The position numbers and the translations under genes are program-made. The notes under the pieces are model-generated. The model searched no databases, had not been told where the DNA came from, and saw only the letters and a program-made list of their open reading frames with translations. This document shows positions 40,298 through 47,123 of a stretch of 64,000 nucleotides of DNA, in pieces. How positions within the stretch are numbered: the stretch's first letter is position 1; each line of letters opens with the position of its first letter. The DNA comes from a virus: positions 124,001 to 188,000 of the IMG/VR virus record IMGVR_UViG_3300037087_000760; one strand, written 5' to 3'.

Positions 40298-40650
40298 TAC
40301 TTTTTTGCTAATTTTTTGGTATATTTAATGATATTTTTTGTGTTGTTATTTAATCTTTTAATTTCGTCTGGAGACATTTTAATCAACATCTGTTCTGGTG
40401 TCCATTCGGTAATTCTCCTTATAACCTCGACATCTTCTACTATATAATTATATTTGGGTATTTCCTGTTTTAACATTTCTATTTGATGTTGAATATCTCG
40501 TTCCTTTTTAGCGTCATCACAATCACATTCCCAATATTCATCATAATCATCCCATTTTTTCTTTTCTTCTTCACCACAATATAAGCAAATATGACTTATA
40601 TAACCTATTTCATCGATGAATTTTCTTTCATTTTTTCTTAGCTTTCTCAT
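40297..40650 (-). CDS. Zinc-knuckle-like hypothetical protein
   Basis: 117 residues. HICLYCGEEEKKKW and YWECDCDD give a Cys4-like site, followed by a long charged helix. Overlaps its neighbours by 1-4 nt. Confidence 0.5.
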   Translation of the reverse strand: MRKLRKNERKFIDEIGYISHICLYCGEEEKKKWDDYDEYWECDCDDAKKERDIQHQIEMLKQEIPKYNYIVEDVEVIRRITEWTPEQMLIKMSPDEIKRLNNNTKNIIKYTKKLAKK

Positions 40651-40883
40651 AAATCTATGTTGTATTTCTCTTTGATTTCTTCTTTGGTATATAGGTGATA
40701 ATTACAATCCTCATATTCTCCCCATTCCAATATACAATGATAAAGTTGAGGTTCGCTCCATCCAGATTTAATAATCTTCAAACCAACTATATTTTGAGTA
40801 TCAATATAAGATCTAACAAGTTGTTCAGAACTTTTTTCAAAATTGAGTTTTATTACATCTAATCCGTCATTCAATCCTGACAT
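40647..40883 (-). CDS. Hypothetical protein
   Basis: 78 residues, mixed alpha/beta (VGLKIIKSGWSEPQLYHCIL). Not recognised. Overlaps upstream gene by 13 nt. Confidence 0.45.
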   Translation of the reverse strand: MSGLNDGLDVIKLNFEKSSEQLVRSYIDTQNIVGLKIIKSGWSEPQLYHCILEWGEYEDCNYHLYTKEEIKEKYNIDL

Positions 40884-41071
40884 ACTTCATCCTCCTCTTC
40901 TCCATTATTAAATCCTTTGCCATAAAATGGGCCACTGGTTTCATCGGTTTCGATTTTTTCATCATCTTCTAAACCGTTATTAAAACCTTTACCATAAAAA
41001 GGACCAGATTGTTCATCTACTGGTTTCTTTTTCTTTTTAGGTTCATCTTCTTCGTATTTTCCATACCACAT
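40871..41071 (-). CDS. Small acidic repeat protein
   Basis: 66 residues with two copies of SGPFYGKGFNNG separated by acidic linkers. Low-complexity and probably disordered; the repeat could be a short binding motif. First gene of this minus-strand run. Confidence 0.5.
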   Translation of the reverse strand: MWYGKYEEDEPKKKKKPVDEQSGPFYGKGFNNGLEDDEKIETDETSGPFYGKGFNNGEEEDEVCQD

Positions 41072-41100
41072 ACTATTTATATATGATTTTTCAAGGAAAG

Positions 41101-41132
41101 TTTTTTTATTTCACTATTTTTTCGTACTTTTG
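41101..41132 (+). promoter_or_regulatory. Promoter of the nadR group
   Basis: TTTTTTTATT followed by TACTTTTG, 19 nt before the ATG at 41152. Confidence 0.65.
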
Positions 41133-41151
41133 TAGTCTAATAAATTCTCTT

Positions 41152-41418
41152 ATGAAAATAGATAAGGTAATACATGGATTTACTTTCAGGTACAATGTAT
41201 CTCTTATTCCGAATACGATGAAATGTAAGGTCTATTTCTTATCAAAGGATGAAGAAGTAATCGGAGAAATAAGCCCTGATTTCAAATATATTATCCTACC
41301 CGATACTTACACCAGCCCATATATAACTGATTATGGTAATGTGAAAGTCGGAAAATTAAAGATGAATAAGTTTCAACAGGCAGATGCTCGTGATTACAAT
41401 TCCATAAATACAAAATGA
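41152..41418 (+). CDS. Hypothetical protein
   Basis: 88 residues from the first ATG after the promoter (MKIDKVIHGFTFRYN). Strand-rich. Overlaps the next start (ATGA). Not recognised. Confidence 0.5.
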   Translation: MKIDKVIHGFTFRYNVSLIPNTMKCKVYFLSKDEEVIGEISPDFKYIILPDTYTSPYITDYGNVKVGKLKMNKFQQADARDYNSINTK

Positions 41419-41810
41419 AAATAAGTGATTTTTTAAAAGGACAAGGTGTTTTCAGTAATGAAATTAAAGCCAGATTCCAAAACGGACAAATCAAAATAAA
41501 TGGGGAGTCCGTTAAGGAAGATATTGATTTGAATGTGAAAAAACAAATTCCAGATCCAAAAGTTGATGATATTCCATTTGAAGCTGGAGATTGGATTTTT
41601 CACAATTTAATAACTTCGTTATCAGAGGATAAAAAGAAAAAACTATTTCTCATTACTACCTTATTTGATATTGAAACTCTGTTCTCAGGTGGATGTCAGA
41701 TTAACGACAAACCAGTTGAAGATATTTTACCAGAATTGAATATTATGAAAGGTCATATATTTTTAAAAACTTCCAAAAAACAATGTTTCATCCTAAAACT
41801 TAACAAATAA
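41415..41810 (+). CDS. S4-like RNA-binding domain protein
   Basis: 131 residues. FSNEIKARFQNGQIKINGES resembles the S4 RNA-binding motif, in which a basic helix leads into a strand and turn. The rest is not recognised. Lies 8 nt before nadR. Confidence 0.45.
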   Translation: MKISDFLKGQGVFSNEIKARFQNGQIKINGESVKEDIDLNVKKQIPDPKVDDIPFEAGDWIFHNLITSLSEDKKKKLFLITTLFDIETLFSGGCQINDKPVEDILPELNIMKGHIFLKTSKKQCFILKLNK

Positions 41811-41818
41811 AAACTAAT

Positions 41819-42808
41819 ATGACTAACAAAAAAGATAAAAAAATAGGACTTGTATTTGGAAAGTTCATGCCCCTTCATAATGGACACATGGCCTTGATTC
41901 GATTTGCACAATCTCAGTGTGATAAACTATATGTATTGTTATGTGAGGCTAATGATGAACCAATATGTGGAAAAATTCGATTAGGATGGTTATTGGACAC
42001 ATTCAAAGATGATTTGAACATAGAAGTGAGAATTACTGATGTTCAATTACCATTAGTTCCCTATTCATCTAAATTAATAGCTAAAATGTGGGCCAAATTT
42101 TTCAAGGAAGAATTTCCTGATGTGAATATTCTATTTACTTCGGAAAGATATGGTGATTTCACAGCAGAATTCATGGGTATAAAACATATACTTTTTGATA
42201 ATGACAGAGAAGAAGTTTTTGTATCAGCCACCAAGATTCGTAATCATCCACTCATTTATTGGGATTATATTCCCGACATTGTAAAACCGTACTTTGTTAA
42301 GAAAATTTGTATTTGTGGAACAGAATCAACGGGAAAAAGTATATTAACCGAAAAACTTGCTAAGAGATTTCATACTAACTTTGTTCCAGAATGGGGTAGA
42401 ACTTTATGTCCGTCTACAACTGAATGTACCATAGATATAATTAAACAAATCGGTAAATCCCACGCTACTGACATTCACAATAAAATACAATTCTCACATA
42501 AATTTTTATTTTCAGATACCGACCTGAATACAACAAAAATGTATTCCTATTTCTTATTCAATGAAATACCGAAATTTGATGATTGGATTGAACAAGAAAA
42601 TAAGTTCGATTTGTACATTTTTCTTGAAAACGATGCCCCTTTTATTCAGGATGGAACACGACTGACAAAAGAAAGAAGGGATGAACTACGAGATTACCAT
42701 TACGACTACCTTATATCTCAAGGATGTAAAGTTGAAATTGTAACTGGTAGTGATTGGGAAATCAGGTATGAAAAAGCTGTCAGAATAATTGAGGAAAATT
42801 TCGGATAA
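41819..42808 (+). CDS. nadR: NadR-like NMN adenylyltransferase / ribosylnicotinamide kinase
   Basis: 329 residues. The N-terminal nucleotidyltransferase has GKFMPLHNGHMALI (HxGH) and VSATKIRNHP. The C-terminal kinase has a P-loop GTESTGKSILTEKL and DTDLNTTKMYS. The DNA-binding repressor domain of enterobacterial NadR is absent. It phosphorylates nicotinamide riboside and adenylates the mononucleotide to NAD. With PnuC it gives a two-step route from external riboside to NAD. Confidence 0.9.
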   Translation: MTNKKDKKIGLVFGKFMPLHNGHMALIRFAQSQCDKLYVLLCEANDEPICGKIRLGWLLDTFKDDLNIEVRITDVQLPLVPYSSKLIAKMWAKFFKEEFPDVNILFTSERYGDFTAEFMGIKHILFDNDREEVFVSATKIRNHPLIYWDYIPDIVKPYFVKKICICGTESTGKSILTEKLAKRFHTNFVPEWGRTLCPSTTECTIDIIKQIGKSHATDIHNKIQFSHKFLFSDTDLNTTKMYSYFLFNEIPKFDDWIEQENKFDLYIFLENDAPFIQDGTRLTKERRDELRDYHYDYLISQGCKVEIVTGSDWEIRYEKAVRIIEENFG

Positions 42809-42813
42809 GAATC

Positions 42814-43104
42814 ATGAGAAATTACAAATTAGAAAAATTACAAGCCGGAGAAAGTTTCGTTACCAGTGAAAAAGGTAATTCCATGTCACCAATTATTAAG
42901 TCGGGACAAAAACATAAACTTGTTCCCGCCACTTGGAGAGATGTAGATGTAGATGATATAGTCTATTGTAAAGTCAAAGGAAACTTCTACACTCACCTTG
43001 TAAAAGCAAAAAATGAAGATAAGGGTTGCTTAATAGGTAACAACAAAGGTGGAGTTAACGGATGGACTAAACAAGTCTATGGTAAGGTTGTAAAAATCCT
43101 TTAA
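42814..43104 (+). CDS. S24/S26 peptidase-like domain protein
   Basis: 96 residues. GNSMSPIIKSGQKHKL matches the nucleophile motif GxSMxPxIxxGD of LexA/signal-peptidase folds. VDVDDIVYCKVKGNFYTHLV follows as the usual strands, but the catalytic Lys is not obvious. It may bind rather than cleave. Convergent with the LeuRS gene (4-nt overlap). Confidence 0.65.
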   Translation: MRNYKLEKLQAGESFVTSEKGNSMSPIIKSGQKHKLVPATWRDVDVDDIVYCKVKGNFYTHLVKAKNEDKGCLIGNNKGGVNGWTKQVYGKVVKIL

Positions 43105-44360
43105 ATATAAATATTCAGAATTTCATTCAGTTTAATTTTGGTTTCCTCATTCAGTGATTTCCCCTTATTTTCATTATACAGAATCATAAAGGAACTTACC
43201 ACTTTATTGAATTTGAAACTATCCGTATAACCAAATACAGTTTCCTTAAACTTTTCAATATCAACAGTTTCCTTACCAGTTCTTGACATCCATTCATCCC
43301 ATTTTTTGAAGAATCTGATGATACCATTGATGTTCTGGTCTGACCATTGACCACCATCGAAATAATGTCCGATGAACATCAGATAAAACCTCAGAACCTT
43401 TGGATCATAGTTATCTGGATTAACAATATTTCCTTTACTTTTGGCCATCTTGATTCCATTATTCAGAATCATTCCCTGATGCACCACTTTTTTAAAAGGT
43501 TCTTCCTCACTGATCATCCCAATATCATACAGGAACATATTAATAAAACGAGCATATATCAGGTGCATGCAAGCGTGTTCACTTCCCCCGATGTACAGAT
43601 CAACTTGTTTATATTTATCTTTACTACACAGTTCATTTTCGTTGTACGAATCACAATAACGGATAAAATAGAAACTACTATCTACGAAAGTATCCAGAGT
43701 ATCAGTCTCACCTTCAATTGGAATAGGACATCCCCAACTTCTTTGTCTACTGACACACCAATCATGTTGATTCTCCAGCCAATCTCTTTGAGAATTGATT
43801 GTTTTCTTTGGGTAATCAATCCAATCCAGATTTTTTATCAGTCGGTCTTTATATTCGGTGATTTTAAAATACCATTGTTCCATTTGACGAATTTCAATGG
43901 TCGTATTACATCTATCACATTTACCATCTTTGACCTGTTCACGAGCCAGAACAGTTCCACAACTTGGACACCAATTTACTTCACCCCAAGCTTTGTAAGC
44001 CAGTCCATGTTCTTTCAGTTTGATAAATATCCATTGTGTCCACTTCTGGTAAGATGGATCTGAAGTAATTACTTTTTCTTCAAAAGAAGTGTCCATTCTT
44101 TCCATCTGTTTACGGAAATTCTCAATGTTTTCATAGGTAACTTCTCTGGGATCTCTATTGACTGATTTGGCGTAATTTTCAGCTGGAAGTCCAAAGGAAT
44201 CATACCCAAACGGTTGAAAAACTTTAACTCCTTTATATCTTTGGTATCGACAATAACTGTCTACGATAGCGTAATTATAATAATGTCCGATGTGCAGTCC
44301 GTTTCCGCTCGGATAAGGAAACATGACAACCACCATTTTTTCATTTTTTATGTCGTTCAT
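43101..44360 (-). CDS. leuS: Miniature leucyl-tRNA synthetase lacking the editing domain
   Basis: 419 residues against about 850 usually. FPYPSGNGLHIGHYYNYAIV holds the HIGH site, GYDSFGLPAENYA follows, and NWCPSCG/CDRCNTT form the zinc site. Then SQRDWLENQHDWCVSRQRSW joins directly to WGCPIPIEGETDTLDTFVDS: the CP1 editing domain is missing. KMAKSKGNIVNPD is the KMSKS loop. The anticodon-binding region is cut to a short helical end and the C-terminal domain is absent. It lies downstream of a Leu/Tyr tRNA array on the same strand and probably charges those tRNAs. Confidence 0.9.
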   Translation of the reverse strand: MNDIKNEKMVVVMFPYPSGNGLHIGHYYNYAIVDSYCRYQRYKGVKVFQPFGYDSFGLPAENYAKSVNRDPREVTYENIENFRKQMERMDTSFEEKVITSDPSYQKWTQWIFIKLKEHGLAYKAWGEVNWCPSCGTVLAREQVKDGKCDRCNTTIEIRQMEQWYFKITEYKDRLIKNLDWIDYPKKTINSQRDWLENQHDWCVSRQRSWGCPIPIEGETDTLDTFVDSSFYFIRYCDSYNENELCSKDKYKQVDLYIGGSEHACMHLIYARFINMFLYDIGMISEEEPFKKVVHQGMILNNGIKMAKSKGNIVNPDNYDPKVLRFYLMFIGHYFDGGQWSDQNINGIIRFFKKWDEWMSRTGKETVDIEKFKETVFGYTDSFKFNKVVSSFMILYNENKGKSLNEETKIKLNEILNIYI

Positions 44361-45120
44361 TGTCTTTTAATTTGTTTGAGAAATGTTCAATTGAGATATT
44401 ATGTTTTTTGATTGTTTTATAAATAAGACTTCTATTACTTTCGTTATATTCCATATTTAAATTTTTCATAATATCTCTATAAGATTTTGATTTAGAAATA
44501 ATCCCTTTAAAAAGATTAATATCATAATCGAAATAATCATAATTTCTTTTATTTGTGAAATCTTTCCAATCATCTTTTTCAATTATTTCCTTATCTTCGT
44601 ATCTAAAATAACACCCACCAGCCGTCCCTTTCAATTGACAACTAAATTTAATTTGTTGTCTAAAAATACCTGTTTCTCTTTCAGCTCCTCGAAGGCTAAT
44701 GAATTTTTTTAAAGGAGTAAAATTTTTATCATACATTATAATTGATTTCTTATTTGGATTGGATATTTTCATTAGTTTTTTACTTTTATCAGAATGTTTT
44801 TTTCCTGTCCAATCTACACCATCTCCACCATCTGTACTATTCTTCAATCTAAATCCCCAGCATTTAAATTGAGAAATCCAATATCTTTCTAATGAATCAA
44901 TATTATTTTTATCACCGATATCAAGTATTTCTATTATTGGTGAAAGATTTTTATTTTTGAGATATTTTAACCATTTATTTTTTCTTGTCCAAGGTTCTTG
45001 ACGGATACTCCAATTTGACATATGTCCCCTCAATCTTTTTTCTAAATTTTTGGTCTTACCTACATATTTTATAATTTTATCTTCTGGGTCTGTTAATGTA
45101 TAAATATAAAATTCCATCAT
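44341..45120 (-). CDS. GIY-YIG homing endonuclease with NUMOD repeats
   Basis: 259 residues. FYIYTLTDPEDKIIKYVGKT holds the GIY-YIG strand pair and KNLEKRLRGHMS the Arg/His helix; Glu in SLERYWISQF. TGKKHSDKSKKLMKISNPNK is a NUMOD3-like and IIMYDKNFTPLKKFISLRGA a NUMOD1-like DNA-binding segment. It sits between the tRNA array and the LeuRS gene and overlaps the LeuRS start by 20 nt, which suggests a mobile insertion into the operon. Confidence 0.9.
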   Translation of the reverse strand: MMEFYIYTLTDPEDKIIKYVGKTKNLEKRLRGHMSNWSIRQEPWTRKNKWLKYLKNKNLSPIIEILDIGDKNNIDSLERYWISQFKCWGFRLKNSTDGGDGVDWTGKKHSDKSKKLMKISNPNKKSIIMYDKNFTPLKKFISLRGAERETGIFRQQIKFSCQLKGTAGGCYFRYEDKEIIEKDDWKDFTNKRNYDYFDYDINLFKGIISKSKSYRDIMKNLNMEYNESNRSLIYKTIKKHNISIEHFSNKLKDNERHKK

Positions 45121-45169
45121 AGATTTTTATTTCTATATATAAAAATTTATGTGTAATGTTTCATAGTTG

Positions 45170-45243
45170 TAACCCCACCCGGACTTGAACCGAGATATTT
45201 AGTTTCTAAAACTAACGCCGCTAACCAATTAGGCCATGGGGTC
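45170..45243 (-). tRNA. tRNA-Leu(TAG)-like, class I
   Basis: Acceptor GACCCCA/TGGGGTT, discriminator A, anticodon stem TTAGT/ACTAA with loop TTTAGAA, T arm CTCGG-TTCAAGT-CCGGG. The variable loop is short, which is abnormal for a Leu tRNA. Confidence 0.75.
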
Positions 45244-45253
45244 ATTATTTTAG

Positions 45254-45327
45254 TAGTTCTGTTCGGACTTGAACCGAAATATTTGGTTTTTGAAACCAAC
45301 GCCGCTAACCAATTAGGCCACAGAACC
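45254..45327 (-). tRNA. tRNA-Leu(CAA)-like, class I
   Basis: Acceptor GGTTCTG/CAGAACT, discriminator A, anticodon stem TTGGT/ACCAA with loop TTCAAAA, short variable loop. D arm and layout nearly identical to the gene at 45170, so the two are paralogues. Confidence 0.75.
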
Positions 45328-45332
45328 TTTTG

Positions 45333-45417
45333 TATCGATGGTGGGACTCGAACCCACACCCTCGTAATGAGGAACGGCTTCTGAGGCCGTCGCGTCTACC
45401 AATTCCGCCACACCGAC
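45333..45417 (-). tRNA. tRNA-Leu(CAG)
   Basis: Class II: acceptor GTCGGTG/CATCGAT, anticodon stem ACGGC/GCCGT with loop CTCAGAA, long variable arm CCTCATTACGAGG, T arm GTGGG-TTCGAGT-CCCAC. Confidence 0.92.
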
Positions 45418-45469
45418 AAATTTCAAATATTTACCAGTTTTTTGAAAAACTGTTCAAAATTTGATTTTG

Positions 45470-45543
45470 TAGCACCTGTCGGATTCGAACCGACAAACTT
45501 GGATTTTAAGACCAATATGGTTGCTCTATTACATCAAGGTGCC
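45470..45543 (-). tRNA. tRNA-Leu(TAA)-like, class I, unusual D arm
   Basis: Acceptor GGCACCT/AGGTGCT, anticodon loop CTTAAAA on stem TTGG/CCAA, T arm GTCGG-TTCGAAT-CCGAC. The D arm is ATG/CAT with a 12-nt loop lacking GG, and the variable loop is short. Confidence 0.65.
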
Positions 45544-45548
45544 ATTTG

Positions 45549-45631
45549 TAGCCTCTGTGGGAATCGAACCCACACGGTCTTTCGACCACTGGATTTTGAG
45601 TCCAGAGCGTCTACCAATTCCGCCAAGAGGC
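45549..45631 (-). tRNA. tRNA-Leu(CAA)
   Basis: Class II: acceptor GCCTCTT/AGAGGCT, anticodon stem CTGGA/TCCAG with loop CTCAAAA, variable arm GGTC-GAAA-GACC, T arm GTGGG-TTCGATT-CCCAC. Confidence 0.92.
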
Positions 45632-45637
45632 CATTTG

Positions 45638-45722
45638 TGGGAGTTGATGGAGTTGCACCACCCGAGCCCTGAGGACAACAGATTTACAGTCTGCCCCGCT
45701 ACTACTTACGGAATAAACTCCC
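45638..45722 (-). tRNA. tRNA-Tyr(GTA)
   Basis: Class II as usual for bacterial Tyr: acceptor GGGAGTT/AACTCCC, anticodon stem GCAGA/TCTGT with loop CTGTAAA, long variable arm, T arm GGTGG-TGCAACT-CCATC. Confidence 0.88.
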
Positions 45723-45726
45723 AAAG

Positions 45727-45811
45727 TGACCAAGGTGGGATTCGAACCCACACGGGCGTAAAGCCCAACGGATTTTAAGTCCGTCGCGTCTACCAGTTCC
45801 GCCACAAGGCC
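45727..45811 (-). tRNA. tRNA-Leu(TAA)
   Basis: Class II: anticodon stem ACGGA/TCCGT with loop CTTAAAA, variable arm GGGC-TTTAC-GCCC, T arm GTGGG-TTCGAAT-CCCAC. The acceptor GGCCTTG/CTTGGTC has two T-T mismatches. Confidence 0.88.
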
Positions 45812-45819
45812 AATTTCAG

Positions 45820-45901
45820 TGTCCATAGGGGGACTCGAACCCCCACGCCTTTCGACAATAGTTTCTTAGGCTATCGCGTCTACCAGTTCCGCCATACGGA
45901 C
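45820..45901 (-). tRNA. tRNA-Leu(AAG)
   Basis: Class II: acceptor GTCCGTA/TATGGAC, anticodon stem ATAG/CTAT plus a C-A pair, loop CTAAGAA, T arm GGGGG-TTCGAGT-CCCCC. A34 is rare in bacterial Leu tRNAs; if edited to inosine it could read CTC and CTT. Confidence 0.82.
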
Positions 45902-45918
45902 AATTTCAAAGAACTCAG

Positions 45919-45990
45919 TGGGAATAGAAGGATTCGAACCTACAAATCACGATTTTACAGACCGCTGAGCGACCACTGCTCAATATTCCC
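45919..45990 (-). tRNA. tRNA-Tyr(GTA)-like, short variable loop
   Basis: Acceptor GGGAATA/TATTCCC, D arm GAGC/GCTC, anticodon stem GCGGT/ATCGT with loop CTGTAAA, T arm GTAGG-TTCGAAT-CCTTC. Short variable loop, unlike normal bacterial tRNA-Tyr. Confidence 0.75.
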
Positions 45991-45995
45991 GTTTG

Positions 45996-46068
45996 TGGAA
46001 GTACAAGGATTCGAACCTCGAATACACGGTGTTACAAGCCGCTGAGCGACCATCCGCTCACTACTTCC
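45996..46068 (-). tRNA. tRNA-Tyr(GTA)-like, short variable loop
   Basis: Acceptor GGAAGTA/TACTTCC, D arm GAGC/GCTC, anticodon loop TTGTAAC on a stem with one mismatch, T arm with TTCGAAT. Paralogue of the gene at 45919. Confidence 0.7.
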
Positions 46069-46072
46069 TTGG

Positions 46073-46225
46073 TGGGGGTGGATGGAATTTCACACATCGG
46101 ATGATAAGTTTACAGCTTACGAAGTAACTGTTTTACATCACTACAATTGATTGGCCTTCGATAAAGGAAACAGTCCAATTCAGAATCCTTATCAATCGAG
46201 ATACTTTGGTACAGTAATCACCCCC
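46073..46225 (-). tRNA. tRNA-Tyr(GTA)-like with giant D arm
   Basis: Acceptor GGGGGTG/CACCCCC, anticodon stem GTAAG/CTTAT with loop CTGTAAA. Between acceptor and anticodon arm lie about 100 nt instead of 19, closed by ACTGT/ACAGT and containing nested ATTGG/CCAAT and CCTT-TATCG-AAGG stems. T arm weak. First gene after the attenuator. Confidence 0.5.
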
Positions 46226-46256
46226 TTTTATTTTCAATATGTTTAAGAACATGCAA

Positions 46257-46288
46257 CAAAAAACCCATCACTTTTTCAAGGACGGGTC
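46257..46288 (-). terminator. Intrinsic terminator of the Leu/Tyr attenuator
   Basis: On the minus strand ACCCGTC pairs with GATGGGT (one G-U), followed by six T. It lies 32 nt before the first tRNA. Its 5' arm is also the target of the antiterminator segment. Confidence 0.85.
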
Positions 46289-46352
46289 TTTCTGATTCTA
46301 TGATAATATTTAAAGTTTATCTTTCAGCAATACTAACCCATCCTCGATTTTG
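46280..46352 (-). promoter_or_regulatory. Attenuator: pause hairpin and antiterminator
   Basis: On the minus strand CCTC-TAT...AT-C-GAGG forms a first hairpin overlapping the end of the Leu/Tyr run of the leader ORF. GGATGGGT (46336-46343) directly after it is complementary over 8 bp to ACCCGTCC (46280-46287), the 5' arm of the terminator. The two pairings exclude each other. Confidence 0.75.
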
Positions 46353-46403
46353 ATAGAGGTATAAATACAAATAATATAGGTTAATATTTACTCTGTTTTT
46401 CAT
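46317..46403 (-). CDS. Attenuator leader peptide rich in Leu and Tyr
   Basis: 28 residues: MKNRVNIN, then LYYLYLYLY, then QNRGWVSIAER. The run uses CTA TAT TAT TTG TAT TTA TAC CTC TAT: four Leu residues with four different codons, five Tyr. It begins about 60 nt after a promoter and ends before the terminator, as in the trp and leu leaders. The downstream array encodes only Leu and Tyr tRNAs. Stalling on the run would uncover the antiterminator and switch on the array. Confidence 0.85.
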   Translation of the reverse strand: MKNRVNINLYYLYLYLYQNRGWVSIAER

Positions 46404-46467
46404 AACTTTTATTCTTTCTGAAAATTATATATTAAATAATTTTAGTCTGTTTTTTCTATTTATACGA

Positions 46468-46499
46468 CAAAGGTATGTAAAAGTTTTAAAATAAAAAAA
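46468..46499 (-). promoter_or_regulatory. Promoter of the Leu/Tyr tRNA operon
   Basis: On the minus strand TTTTTTTATT is followed by TACCTTTG, a full match to the window's promoter type. Transcription should start near 46460. Confidence 0.7.
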
Positions 46500-47111
46500 T
46501 TATTTTGAAGTTTTCTTGAAATAGTCTATCACTTCTTTGAATTTAACATCAGATTTTATTTCATTAAAATCTAAATCATAGATGTCATATACATATTCTT
46601 TTGTGTTGTTTTGGTCTACATATATATAAACTATAAACTTGGGATTAACAAGTCTAACATCGAATATGACCTGTGATTCTTTATCTTGATCGTTATAGGA
46701 TTTTATTGCCTCTGGTGAAGTGAATACTAATCCATATCTACCATAAGAACCCAGATTCTTAGTGTATCTACTGTCCATTTTCTTAGTAGTACAATCCCAA
46801 GCCACACTGAAATTACCTGATTGTACTTCTTTCATTCCTGTTTTGGTTTTAGTCAGGGATGAATACCAAGAACCGATACCTCTGAATCCTGTTTTAAGGA
46901 TTCCCTCGATATTTTCTTTTTTGGTAAAGTGTATAATGGGTGAATCGGATGGTAATTTTTTAGAACCTATCCAAGAAAATCCTCTTTGTGGTCTTTTATT
47001 CTCAAAAGAAAGGATACAATTATGAAAATCATCGATTGTTTCGATTCTTTGGATGACTTCCTTATTCTTTCTGGTAAACTCAGTGAAATTATCCATATAC
47101 TGAAGGTTCAT
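46500..47111 (-). CDS. ART-like fold protein
   Basis: 203 residues. SPIIHFTKKENIEGILKTGF is the start of an ADP-ribosyltransferase-like fold (IxHFT..EN...IL..G), followed by YGRYGLVFTSPEAI. The N terminus contains MDNFTEFTRKN (internal Met), weakly like the packaging-type start. Catalytic Glu not certain. It could also be a toxin-like RES/DarT-type domain. Confidence 0.5.
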   Translation of the reverse strand: MNLQYMDNFTEFTRKNKEVIQRIETIDDFHNCILSFENKRPQRGFSWIGSKKLPSDSPIIHFTKKENIEGILKTGFRGIGSWYSSLTKTKTGMKEVQSGNFSVAWDCTTKKMDSRYTKNLGSYGRYGLVFTSPEAIKSYNDQDKESQVIFDVRLVNPKFIVYIYVDQNNTKEYVYDIYDLDFNEIKSDVKFKEVIDYFKKTSK

Positions 47112-47123
47112 TTTCAGTATATA

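Noticed and set aside
43347-44063. 238-codon ORF on the plus strand
   Set aside because: Antisense shadow of the LeuRS gene, whose motifs are clear on the minus strand.
45430-45455. Hairpin CAGTTTTT/AAAAACTG between two tRNAs as a terminator
   Set aside because: No T tract follows on the minus strand; more likely a processing or spacer hairpin.
45147-45826. ORFs of 60-85 codons across the minus-strand tRNA array
   Set aside because: They lie entirely over well-formed tRNA genes on the other or same strand and have the repeated Cys/Arg-rich composition typical of translated tRNAs.
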